NCBI GenBank assembly: GCA_900555005.1
Contig: USJM01000141.1
Coordinates: 1 to 5,167 of the forward strand
Length of the DNA stretch: 5,167 bases
Reading direction: 5' to 3'
Source of the DNA: an uncultured Lachnospiraceae bacterium
Lineage (GTDB): Bacteria > Bacillota_A > Clostridia > Lachnospirales > Lachnospiraceae
Shown: piece by piece, positions 1 through 5,167 of the stretch
Layout: the number at the start of each line of letters is the position of its first letter
Numbering within the stretch: position 1 is the stretch's first letter
Program-made: the position numbers and the translations under genes
Notes under the pieces: model-generated
Seen by the model: only the letters and a program-made list of their open reading frames with translations
Databases searched by the model: none
What the model was told of the DNA's origin: nothing

Positions 1-37
1 AAGGGGATCCGCGGATATCCGCGGATCCCCTTTTTTT
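1..37. terminator. Perfect 32-nt palindrome plus T-run; probable bidirectional terminator downstream of efp
   Basis: Bases 1-32 read the same on both strands: a 14-bp stem (aaggggatccgcgg at 1-14, its complement at 19-32) with an atat loop. A T-run follows at 31-37 on the plus strand, so a plus-strand gene lying left of the window would be terminated here. On the minus strand the hairpin begins 11 nt past the efp stop codon and is preceded by an A-run. It ends in CCCCTT at the window edge, and more Ts may follow outside. This is the usual form of a bidirectional intrinsic terminator. It is the only terminator candidate for efp in view. Only the plus-strand direction is fully visible. Confidence 0.8.
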
Positions 38-43
38 GTCACA

Positions 44-600
44 TTATACGCGGGACAAATACTCTCCCGTTCTAGTGTCAATCTTCAGCTTATCACCTGT
101 GTTGACAAACAGCGGCACCTGAATCTGCGCACCTGTCTCGACGGTTGCCGGCTTGGTTGCACCTGTCGCAGTGTTCCCCTTCAGGCCCGGCTCAGTCTCA
201 GTGACTTCGAGCTCAACGAACAGCGGCGGCTCGATTGCGAACACAGATCCGTTGTAGGAAAGGACCTTTACATTCTCGTTCTCCTTGACGAACTTCATGC
301 TGTCGCCGACGATATCGCTGTTGATGGCAATCTGATCGTAGGTCTCAACATTCATGAAATTGTACAGATCGCCGTCCTGGTACAGATACTGCATATCGAT
401 GCGGTCAATTCTTGCCTGCGGGAACTTCTCAGTCGGGCGAACGTTCTCTCGACAACGCCGCCATCGATGACATTCCTGAGCTTGGTACGGACAAATGCCG
501 CTCCCTTGCCCGGCTTGACATGCTGAAACTCCATGACCTGCATAACCTGTCCATCGATCTCCAGTGTAATGCCGTTCCTGAAATCGCCTGCTGATACCAT
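44..600 (-). CDS. efp: Elongation factor P, interrupted by an apparent one-base frameshift
   Basis: EF-P binds the ribosome between the P and E sites and relieves stalling at consecutive prolines. The start at 598-600 is set by an AAGGAGG site seven bases upstream and gives [10 protein letters not shown], the standard EF-P beginning. Residues 27-36 ([10 protein letters not shown]) form the conserved N-terminal domain loop whose lysine (K32) is the modified residue in this family. The middle and C-terminal OB domains follow, with [37 protein letters not shown], and the closing RTGEYLSRV with TAA at 44-46. The reading frame breaks after residue 54 (VVERTF): upstream codons are in one frame and PTEKF onwards in another. 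Adding one C at 438/439 gives VVERTFRPTEKF, the family sequence, and a 185-residue protein of normal length. No slippery motif is present. It is most likely a sequencing indel in an intact gene. The gene appears monocistronic, with its own promoter and terminator. Confidence 0.95.
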
Positions 601-607
601 ATAAATT

Positions 608-614
608 CCTCCTT
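608..614 (-). promoter_or_regulatory. Ribosome binding site of efp
   Basis: AAGGAGG on the minus strand, seven bases before the ATG at 598-600. It is a near-perfect match to the anti-Shine-Dalgarno sequence. It fixes the efp start and argues against the longer upstream start in the other frame (at 691), which would encode an unrelated N-terminus. Confidence 0.9.
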
Positions 615-674
615 ATGTCCTTATCGCATATCCGTAGATCGCATCGCATCTTTTGATTCCGCCATGCATCCTTT

Positions 675-703
675 ATTTTATGCCATTTCACGGCTCAGTT
701 CAA
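675..703 (-). promoter_or_regulatory. Candidate sigma-A promoter for efp
   Basis: On the minus strand, a -35 box TTGAAC (698-703, four of six consensus bases) lies 17 bases from a -10 box TAAAAT (675-680, five of six). The start of transcription would fall near 668, giving a leader of about 65-70 nt before the efp ATG. It sits in the 229-nt gap between the permease and efp (601-829). Besides this promoter, that gap holds a weak hairpin and an imperfect direct repeat, and no gene I can support. Assigned by eye from spacing and box match only. Confidence 0.55.
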
Positions 704-721
704 GGACTTTTCACGGTTCAG
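686..721. repeat. Imperfect 13-nt direct repeat around the efp -35 box
   Basis: TTTCACGGCTCAG at 686-698 recurs as TTTCACGGTTCAG at 709-721, with one mismatch and a 23-base offset. The first copy covers the promoter spacer and the edge of the -35 box, and the second lies just upstream of it. It could be a paired protein-binding site or chance similarity; there is no further support. Confidence 0.3.
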
Positions 722-785
722 CAGGGTTCAACAGCCTTCATCAGCCGTCCGGCGCGCATCTCACCAGACAGGAAACCATACTTCT

Positions 786-820
786 GCCTTTCCGGCAGCC
801 CATATCAGACTGCCGAAGGC
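786..820. terminator. Hairpin just after the permease stop; weak terminator candidate
   Basis: GCCTT plus CGGCAG (786-790, 793-798) pair with CTGCCG plus AAGGC (810-820), leaving a two-base bulge and an 11-base loop. On the minus strand it begins nine bases after the permease stop at 830, where a terminator of the NEW3/ABC operon would be expected. However, no T-run follows on that strand, so it is at best a weak intrinsic terminator or a 3'-end-stabilising structure. Confidence 0.3.
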
Positions 821-829
821 TTTGCTGCG

Positions 830-2013
830 TCAGTTTCCTCTGATCTCCTGCCTCATGAAGCCGACATAGGAAATCTCGAATGAGACAAATGTCAGCGCCA
901 GCAGCCCGACCAGATGCGGCCACACCAGAAGAAGACTCTGACCCAGGGACAGATATCCACTGATGGCCCCGACCAGCTGCGCATAGGAAACCGCGTTGAT
1001 GGCTCTCGCCGCAGGGTTCATGATAATCGACGCCGCCTCTGAGTACAGATAGTACGGCGATATGCGATTCAGCCCTGTGTTCAGATTTGCATTCTTCAGT
1101 GCATTGGCAGCCTGCTGATACTCCGTGCTGACCGGATACACGCCGTCCGCGATGATCCCTGCCAGCAGGCTCATGAAGATCGCAAAGAACAGCCAGAGGG
1201 CGATGGAAGCCAGCGCAGAGGTTGCTGCATGGCGTGTGAAAACCGAAAACAGCATTGACATGGCCAGCCAGAAGCAGATATACACGATCGTATAGATCAG
1301 GTAGATCAGCACTCTCGCGATCTGCTCTCCATCCGGTTTGATTCCGGAGAAAAGGAAGCCCGCCGCCCCAACCGCGATACCGGTCGCAAACACCATGACT
1401 GTGATCAGCGTTGCCGATGCCAGGAACTTTCCGACGATAATGGAATCCCTGTAGATCGGCTGGGGGACAAGCCGGTTCAGCGTCCCGTTGCTCTTCTCTG
1501 AATTGATCGCGTCAAATCCCAGAATCAGCCCGATGAACGGCCCGATCAGTGCGATCAGAGACATATAGGACGGAATGGAATTGCCGGAGGTCGTATACAG
1601 TTTCAGGAACATGAAGGTCGTGTCAAAGGAATCGCCTTCCCAGAAGCCGCCGCATCCATGGCCGATTTAATACCTGTCAGCGCGCCGTACACACTCGCGA
1701 TCGACAGTGCCGCGACAATTACCAGGATGATGACCAGACGCTTGCTGCAGATATGGTCTGCGAGCTCTTTCCTGTAAAGCGCATCCAGACTGTGATAGCG
1801 TACCTGACGCCTCTCCTCGGCAGCTGCTTCCAGCTCAGGATCCTTCTGGGACTCCATTTTCCCGACTACACTGTCAACCTTCTCCCTGACGGCATCGAGC
1901 CCTTTTTCCTTCTTCGGCTTCATTCCGAACCAGGCACGATTGTCGGAGGTTTGTCTTTTTGTCCCGGCCTCAGACTTTTTTTCTGCCGCCGTGCTCTTTA
2001 CCGGACTTGACAT
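830..2013 (-). CDS. ABC-2 type transporter permease, interrupted by an apparent one-base frameshift
   Basis: Membrane subunit of the ABC transporter encoded with the gene before it. The start at 2011-2013 (MSSPVKSTAA) is chosen because a GAGGAGG site lies six bases upstream; a longer in-frame start at 2064 lacks such a site and would overlap the ATPase further. The first ~90 residues are charged and presumably cytosolic. HSLDALYRKELADHI (74-88) leads into the first membrane helix (about 93-112). The frame breaks at G125 (1639-1641): adding one G changes GGGAA to GGGGAA and gives AAASGEGDSFDTTF, joining smoothly to MFLKLYTTSGNS. The second part has a helix at about 150-167, the conserved stretch GFDAINSEKSNGTLNRLVPQPIYRDS, then several more hydrophobic helices, and ends in GFMRQEIRGN. 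The corrected length is 394 residues. This conserved cytosolic stretch and the MRQEIR end are typical of ABC-2 permeases of the NosY-like kind. It overlaps the ATPase gene by 44 nt, suggesting translational coupling. Substrate unknown. Confidence 0.88.
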
Positions 2014-2971
2014 GTTTTGCCTCCTCTTTCTCTGCCTGTTCAAAATAAACCCTGTAAATTTCATCCAGGTCTCCGCCCTTCTGACGCAGGTGGAGCAGCG
2101 TGTAGTGATTCACGCCCAGGAACTCCGTGATCTGTTTCCGAAGGTCCCTGTCCGACTCGATGATGAAGCGCTCACCTTCCTTCGACACCTTCTTCACGCC
2201 GTCCAGCGTTCCGATGAAGCCAAGGAAACGATCATCACAGGGCTCAACTTCTATCTCAAGGACGTAATGTCCTTCCGAGACAATCTTCCTGCCCAGCTCG
2301 TTGATCTTGCCTGATGCGATCAGATTGCCGCCGACAAAGATCCCGACTCTGTCGCAGATCTGCTGGATCTGGTAGAGCTGATGGGAGGACACCAGTACGG
2401 TTCTTCCGTCCTCGACAGACAGCTGCTTGATCAGCTGCAGGAATTCCCGCATGCCTTCCGGGTCCAGTCCGAGGGTCGGTTCGTCCATGATGATGACCTC
2501 CGGGTCCTTCATCAGAACATCGGCAATCCCGAGCCTCTGCCGCATACCCTTTGAATAGGTATTCGTTTTCTGGTTACCGGCATACGTCATCCCGACCCGC
2601 TCCAGCAGCTGGTCGATCCTGCCATCAATCTCCTTCTCCGGCACTCCATTGAGACGTGCTGTGAAACGGAGGTTCTCCCTTCCGGTCATGTCCCCGTAAA
2701 ACCCGACATTGTCCGGAAGATACCCTGTGATGCGCTTGACCTGAAGCGAGTCTCTCGTGCAGTCATGCCGGTCGATCGCGGCACTGCCAAGTGTCGGCTC
2801 CGTCAGTCCGAGCAGCATCAGTATCGTCGTCGTCTTTCCTGCACCATTCGGCCCGAGCAGCCCGAAAATCTCTCCCTTTTTAATGCTGAGGTTGAGATGG
2901 TTGACTGCCACCTTGCTGCCGTACGCCTTCGTCAGGTCTTTGGTGCGGATGATTGTATAATCTTCCGACAT
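1970..2971 (-). CDS. ABC transporter ATP-binding protein (CcmA-like, ABC-2 class)
   Basis: Cytosolic ATPase that powers the adjacent permease, 333 residues. The visible motifs in order are: Walker A GPNGAGKT (40-47); a Q-loop region reading ITGYLPDNVGFY (81-92) without a clear glutamine; a signature reading YSKGMRQR (139-146) in place of LSGGQ; Walker B VIIMDE (159-164); D-loop GLD (168-170); and the switch histidine in SSHQ (H197). SKGMRQR-type signatures and the GYLP segment are normal for this ABC-2 subfamily. Residues from about 230 on form a C-terminal accessory domain and end in a basic tail (HVKSGKEHGGRKKV). The ATG at 2969-2971 comes three bases after the stop of the NEW3 gene, and its AGGAGA site lies inside that gene's last codons, so the two are translationally coupled. 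Its 3' end overlaps the permease start. Function as an ABC ATPase is secure; the direction of transport and the substrate are not known. Confidence 0.95.
   Translation of the reverse strand: MSEDYTIIRTKDLTKAYGSKVAVNHLNLSIKKGEIFGLLGPNGAGKTTTILMLLGLTEPTLGSAAIDRHDCTRDSLQVKRITGYLPDNVGFYGDMTGRENLRFTARLNGVPEKEIDGRIDQLLERVGMTYAGNQKTNTYSKGMRQRLGIADVLMKDPEVIIMDEPTLGLDPEGMREFLQLIKQLSVEDGRTVLVSSHQLYQIQQICDRVGIFVGGNLIASGKINELGRKIVSEGHYVLEIEVEPCDDRFLGFIGTLDGVKKVSKEGERFIIESDRDLRKQITEFLGVNHYTLLHLRQKGGDLDEIYRVYFEQAEKEEAKHVKSGKEHGGRKKV
2020..2026 (-). promoter_or_regulatory. Ribosome binding site deciding the permease start
   Basis: GAGGAGG on the minus strand, six bases before the ATG at 2011-2013 and lying inside the ATPase coding region. 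It supports the internal start over the upstream ATG at 2064. Confidence 0.85.
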
Positions 2972-2974
2972 TTT

Positions 2975-4252
2975 TTATCTCCTGCCGAACTTGCGGATAA
3001 TCGCCCAAAGGCTGACAACAAGTGCTGCGATGATGACGATGGCGACAACGCCCCAGCCAGTATGATTCTGGACAGAAACGCGCAGATCCGCCTCTGAGCT
3101 TGCGTTATCGTTCTTCGCCGTAATCGCGGTGACATAGTCTCCGATCACTGCATCCTTTGCCGGTGTGATCGTCGCGGTCACCTCCTTGGACGCACCCGGA
3201 TCAATCGAATCGATGGTGCTGTTGTCGAACTCGACATTCCAGTCCGTCGAGGCCTGGGACGTCAGCTGGACATTCTTCAGGGCAACATTCCCGGTATTCT
3301 GGACTTCGAGTGTGACCTTCCTGCCTTCCCCGGCATAGGCCTTTGCAGAGAGATTCCCGGACGGAGTCGTCAGGGTCATCCCATATGTACCTGTGATCGT
3401 GACGGTCAGCGGAAGCTTCAGTGTCTCATCGCCGGATGTTGCGGTGCAGTCAATCTCATAATCACCCTGCTTGGCATCCTTGGACGGTGTGACTGCAACT
3501 GTGATGGAGGAGCTTGATCCTGCGTCAACCGGTACGGAAGCCGACTGTGCAGATGCCCCGGACGGTGTAAAGGTAACGGTCCATCCATCCGGAACGTTGT
3601 CTGCTGCCAGCGCATACGTTGCGTTCGCAGACCCATTGTTCTTCAGTGTCGTGGAAAAGCTGAAATTGGTGGAAGAAGCGCCCTGCTGCTCCGGATACTC
3701 TGCCGTAAACTCGCCGGCCGCAACACCCTTCTCATTCTTGTCAACTTTGACCGTCAGCGGAAGCTTTGCGTCCGTACTGTCACCCTTGGCTTCCAGCGTC
3801 AGATTGTAGGTTCCCTCCTTTGTGTCCTCCGGAACGGAAAGCGCGTAGCTCAGTGTCGGTGAAGCCTCCTTCGTCTGCGCAGCCGCAACATGAACCATCG
3901 AAACCTCTGAGGAAGAGCCCTTGAAGCTTCCTGTCCAGCCATCCGGCAGATCTGCGGCGCTCAGTTCAACCGTGTCCTGTTTGTCCCCGTCATTCGTCAG
4001 ATAGAGGGAAAATGTGGTGGAGTCTCCCGGCTTGACGGACACACCCGGATAATCCGTGCTGAACACGACGTCCGTTCCCGATACTGTGGGGGCCGGTGCC
4101 TCTGTCTCCGACTGCGCGGTTGTACTGCTGCCGGCAGCATACGCGTTGACCGATGTGAAGGACCATGCCGCAATGGCGCTGCACAGCACTCCTGCCAGGA
4201 CCACATTTTTCGCAATCCCAGCTCTATTGCTTCTTACCGTTGCCTTTTCCAT
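2975..4252 (-). CDS. Exported, membrane-anchored protein with three NEW3-like domains; ABC partner
   Basis: A 425-residue surface protein. Residues 1-39 form a signal peptide (basic MEKATVRSNRAGIAK, a hydrophobic core, then SVNAYA before the likely cut). The body holds three repeated beta-sandwich modules at about 61-170, 180-287 and 290-395. Each has an N-terminal part about tolerating or adding strands (TNDGD, KNNGS, QNTGN), a DGW/DW core (LPDGW at 102-106, VPDGW at 220-224, TDW at 336-338) and a closing GTYNLTLEA / GDYEIDCTA / GDYVTAITA strand. This matches the NEW3 (NPCBM-associated, COG1470-like) fold. A membrane helix at about 400-419 followed by KFGRR anchors the C-terminus, leaving the modules outside the cell. 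The AAAGGAG site seven bases upstream fixes the start. Its stop lies three bases before the ATPase ATG, so it is probably the extracytoplasmic partner of that transporter. No catalytic residues or ligand are recognisable, and the substrate is unknown. Confidence 0.88.
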   Translation of the reverse strand: MEKATVRSNRAGIAKNVVLAGVLCSAIAAWSFTSVNAYAAGSSTTAQSETEAPAPTVSGTDVVFSTDYPGVSVKPGDSTTFSLYLTNDGDKQDTVELSAADLPDGWTGSFKGSSSEVSMVHVAAAQTKEASPTLSYALSVPEDTKEGTYNLTLEAKGDSTDAKLPLTVKVDKNEKGVAAGEFTAEYPEQQGASSTNFSFSTTLKNNGSANATYALAADNVPDGWTVTFTPSGASAQSASVPVDAGSSSSITVAVTPSKDAKQGDYEIDCTATSGDETLKLPLTVTITGTYGMTLTTPSGNLSAKAYAGEGRKVTLEVQNTGNVALKNVQLTSQASTDWNVEFDNSTIDSIDPGASKEVTATITPAKDAVIGDYVTAITAKNDNASSEADLRVSVQNHTGWGVVAIVIIAALVVSLWAIIRKFGRR

Positions 4253-4259
4253 GACTTTG

Positions 4260-4266
4260 CTCCTTT
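4260..4266 (-). promoter_or_regulatory. Ribosome binding site of the NEW3 gene
   Basis: AAAGGAG on the minus strand, seven bases before the ATG at 4250-4252. It decides the start and lies about 30 nt downstream of the T-run of the hairpin at 4295-4346. Confidence 0.85.
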
Positions 4267-4280
4267 AATTTTTGAAGATT

Positions 4281-4287
4281 TGTGTCG
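4281..4287 (-). promoter_or_regulatory. Third repeat segment able to compete with the terminator hairpin
   Basis: CGACACA on the minus strand repeats the core of the 5' arm of the hairpin at 4295-4346. It could pair over seven bases with TGTGTCG of the 3' arm, in competition with the terminator. This pairing is weaker than the 12-bp terminator stem and is only seen as base complementarity, so its role as an anti-terminator is a guess. Confidence 0.3.
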
Positions 4288-4294
4288 ATCAGGC

Positions 4295-4346
4295 AAAAAA
4301 GCGACACACAATTATCAACGTCTAAAGTAAACGCATTGTGTGTCGC
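4295..4346 (-). terminator. 12-bp hairpin plus six Ts: terminator of the DUF4176 gene or attenuator of the NEW3/ABC operon
   Basis: On the minus strand gcgacacacaat (4335-4346) and attgtgtgtcgc (4301-4312) form a perfect 12-bp stem with a 22-nt loop, followed directly by TTTTTT (4295-4300). This is a good intrinsic terminator form. It lies 37 nt after the DUF4176 stop and could simply end that transcript. But only about 42 nt separate its T-run from the NEW3 start, and I see no convincing promoter in that space. The NEW3/ABC operon may therefore be transcribed through it, which would make it an attenuator. Confidence 0.75.
4322..4336 (-). CDS. Possible 4-codon leader minigene (MRLL) in the hairpin
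   Basis: ATG CGT TTA CTT TAG on the minus strand, with AGGAG (4346-4350) nine bases upstream. The first two bases of its ATG and all nine spacer bases lie in the 5' arm of the terminator hairpin, so a ribosome starting here would cover that arm and could prevent the hairpin. So short an open frame occurs easily by chance, and nothing but its position and ribosome binding site supports it. If the promoter candidate at 4351-4377 is used, the ribosome binding site would fall upstream of the RNA start, so the two ideas conflict. Confidence 0.25.
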   Translation of the reverse strand: MRLL

Positions 4347-4350
4347 TCCT

Positions 4351-4377
4351 GTTATAGAATTGTGTTCAATTTGTGAA
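4351..4377 (-). promoter_or_regulatory. Candidate promoter for the NEW3/ABC operon
   Basis: On the minus strand a -35 box TTCACA (4372-4377) and a -10 box TATAAC (4351-4356) each match five of six consensus bases, but the spacer is only 15 bases, shorter than ideal. It would start RNA near 4344, inside the hairpin arm. The -35 box lies within a small dyad, gttca-attTG-tgaac (4364-4378), that could be an operator. Weakly supported. Confidence 0.35.
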
Positions 4378-4383
4378 CGGAGA

Positions 4384-4992
4384 TCAGCTCTCTGTCTCCG
4401 CTTCCGCCTCTGTATCTGTATTCTGATTCAGCAGGCTGACATTGATCCCGTCCAGAACGGTTGTCCGGTAGAGCTTCTCGTATTCATCCTCGAAGCCGCG
4501 CTGAACCACCAGGCCGATTTCATCGTGATTGAAGAAGTAGTACTCACTGTCGGAGACGCCCTCCGGATACAGGCAGCCGCAATACTCGTAGTATCTGCCG
4601 TCGTCGACATTGAAGACAAATCTCGAGATGACCATCAGGGATTTGTTTGCGCCGTTCAGCAGCACAACCGACCCGATCGGAAGCCAGTCATCTGCCTTCA
4701 GTCCGTTCCCGTCCTTCGCTTCCTTCAGTGCATGAAGGTCGACCGTTGCCTCGATTTCCGATTCTGCCTCAGACTCACTGAATACACCCTCTGTTTCCCC
4801 GGGCATCACCTGGCTGCTTTCTGTCTGTTCCTTCTCTGCCTGCAGCTTCACGGTTCCGCTGACGGCGCTGCCCGCCTTCTCAGTGGTCTGACCCTGTCCT
4901 GCATATGCCGGTGCCGCAGAAAGCATCACGCCTGCGAACACCGCTGCCAGAATCTGCCGTCCTGTTTTCTTCGCCTGCATCTCAGTCATCAT
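4384..4992 (-). CDS. Exported DUF4176-domain protein of unknown function
   Basis: A 202-residue protein. Residues 1-31 form a signal peptide: basic KKTGR, the hydrophobic run ILAAVFAGVML, and AAPAYA as the likely cleavage point. About 70 residues of low-complexity acidic linker follow, rich in E, S and T (for example SESEAESEIEA). Residues about 103-175 match the DUF4176 family: LPIGSVVLL, NKSLMVISR, YYEYCGCLYPEG, FFNHDEIG, VVQRGFEDEYE. The tail (TDTEAEAETES) is acidic again. DUF4176 proteins are usually short, about 80-110 residues, without a signal peptide, and often found near type VII secretion/LXG loci; here the domain seems to be secreted or surface-exposed. No membrane anchor follows. 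The start uses AAGGAG (5003-5008) ten bases upstream; the ATG three bases later is possible. It follows recN by 15 nt, so it is probably co-transcribed with it. No function is known. Confidence 0.82.
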   Translation of the reverse strand: MMTEMQAKKTGRQILAAVFAGVMLSAAPAYAGQGQTTEKAGSAVSGTVKLQAEKEQTESSQVMPGETEGVFSESEAESEIEATVDLHALKEAKDGNGLKADDWLPIGSVVLLNGANKSLMVISRFVFNVDDGRYYEYCGCLYPEGVSDSEYYFFNHDEIGLVVQRGFEDEYEKLYRTTVLDGINVSLLNQNTDTEAEAETES

Positions 4993-5002
4993 CTGGATTG
5001 TT

Positions 5003-5008
5003 CTCCTT
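5003..5008 (-). promoter_or_regulatory. Ribosome binding site of the DUF4176 gene, touching the recN stop
   Basis: AAGGAG on the minus strand, ten bases before the ATG at 4990-4992. It shares a base with the recN TAA (5008-5010), which indicates co-transcription and probably coupled translation. Confidence 0.8.
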
Positions 5009-5167
5009 TATCGTCCGTAACTGTTCTTCTTCTCATCCGCCATCCGCTTCATCTCAGCTGCAGTCGCGCGCACCGCATCCGTGATCTGAACGCCTCCAAG
5101 GATTCTGGCAAGCTCATCCGTGATCTCTTCTCCTGTCAGCTGCCGGACGCCCGTGTGTGTTCTTCCG
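5008..5167 (-). CDS. recN: DNA repair protein RecN, C-terminal fragment (cut by the window edge)
   Basis: Only the final 52 codons are visible, with TAA at 5008-5010. The fragment reads RTHTGVRQLTGEEITDELARILGG and then VQITDAVRATAAEMKRMA, which fits the RecN C-terminus: after the H-loop region of the ABC-type head, the E-I/L-ARxLGG motif followed by ITxA and a short helix. RecN is an SMC-like ATPase that acts at double-strand breaks. The gene continues off the right edge, so its ATPase motifs and coiled coil cannot be checked. Identification rests on this short but characteristic tail. Confidence 0.85.
   Translation of the reverse strand, partial: GRTHTGVRQLTGEEITDELARILGGVQITDAVRATAAEMKRMADEKKNSYGR

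Noticed and set aside
44..691. A 215-residue frame extending efp upstream to 691
   Set aside because: Its first ~70 residues bear no likeness to EF-P and have no ribosome binding site. The real N-terminus is in another frame with a strong AAGGAGG site at 608-614; the long frame exists only because of the frameshift.
653..883. Plus-strand open frame of 76 codons across the permease-efp gap
   Set aside because: No ribosome binding site or recognisable protein features, and it overlaps the permease 3' end and the efp promoter. Other plus-strand frames in the window are likewise shadows of minus-strand genes.
1639..1641. Programmed -1 frameshifting in the permease (and at 438 in efp)
   Set aside because: Neither site has an X XXY YYZ heptamer in the right phase, and I see no clear downstream stimulatory structure. 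Single-base loss in C/G runs explains both more simply.
2014..2064. Permease start at the upstream ATG (2062-2064)
   Set aside because: It would add 17 residues that merely read through ATPase sequence in another frame, and it lacks the GAGGAGG site that precedes the ATG at 2013.
4322..4336. MRLL as a drug-sensing arrest peptide like the MRLR motif of erm leaders
   Set aside because: The similarity is three residues only and lacks the second basic residue of the known motif, so I report just a possible minigene and claim no ligand.
1..5167. CRISPR arrays, tRNA or rRNA genes, insertion sequences or phage elements
   Set aside because: No regularly spaced repeats, no recognisable tRNA or rRNA segments, and no transposase, integrase or flanking terminal repeats were seen on either strand.

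Overview
The window looks like part of a chromosome from an anaerobic Firmicute of the Clostridia, most likely Lachnospiraceae or a close relative. This rests on the style of the EF-P protein, the strong AGGAGG-type ribosome binding sites, the moderately high GC for a clostridium, and the type of NEW3/ABC transporter locus. The genus cannot be named from this sequence. All recognisable genes lie on the minus strand, so they read from the right edge to the left.

Layout in transcription order, right to left: (1) the last 52 codons of recN, DNA repair (5008-5167). (2) A small exported protein with a DUF4176 domain (4384-4992), 15 nt after recN, whose ribosome binding site overlaps the recN stop. 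(3) A 131-nt gap (4253-4383) with a 12-bp inverted repeat followed by six Ts on the minus strand. This is a terminator or attenuator, and it comes with a 4-codon minigene and a third repeat segment that could pair alternatively. (4) A tightly packed three-gene cassette: an exported, membrane-anchored protein of three NEW3-like beta-sandwich modules (2975-4252), an ABC ATPase (1970-2971) and an ABC-2 type permease (830-2013). (5) A 229-nt gap holding a probable promoter for efp. (6) efp, elongation factor P (44-600). (7) A perfect 32-nt palindrome with a T-run at the left edge, the likely terminator.

Two genes, efp and the permease, are each interrupted by a single apparent one-base loss in a C/G run. 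Restoring one base to each gives a full-length protein of 185 aa (exactly EF-P size) and 394 aa. There is no canonical slippery site at either place. Two such lesions within 1.2 kb, one of them in a highly conserved translation factor, fit uncorrected sequencing or assembly indels better than true pseudogenes, although real mutations cannot be excluded.

The NEW3 protein, ATPase and permease are probably one functional unit: a membrane ABC machine with an extracytoplasmic, membrane-tethered partner, similar in layout to other ABC-2 systems paired with an extracellular accessory protein. The substrate is unknown. The most notable features are this uncharacterised cassette, the possible attenuator in front of it, and the exported form of DUF4176.
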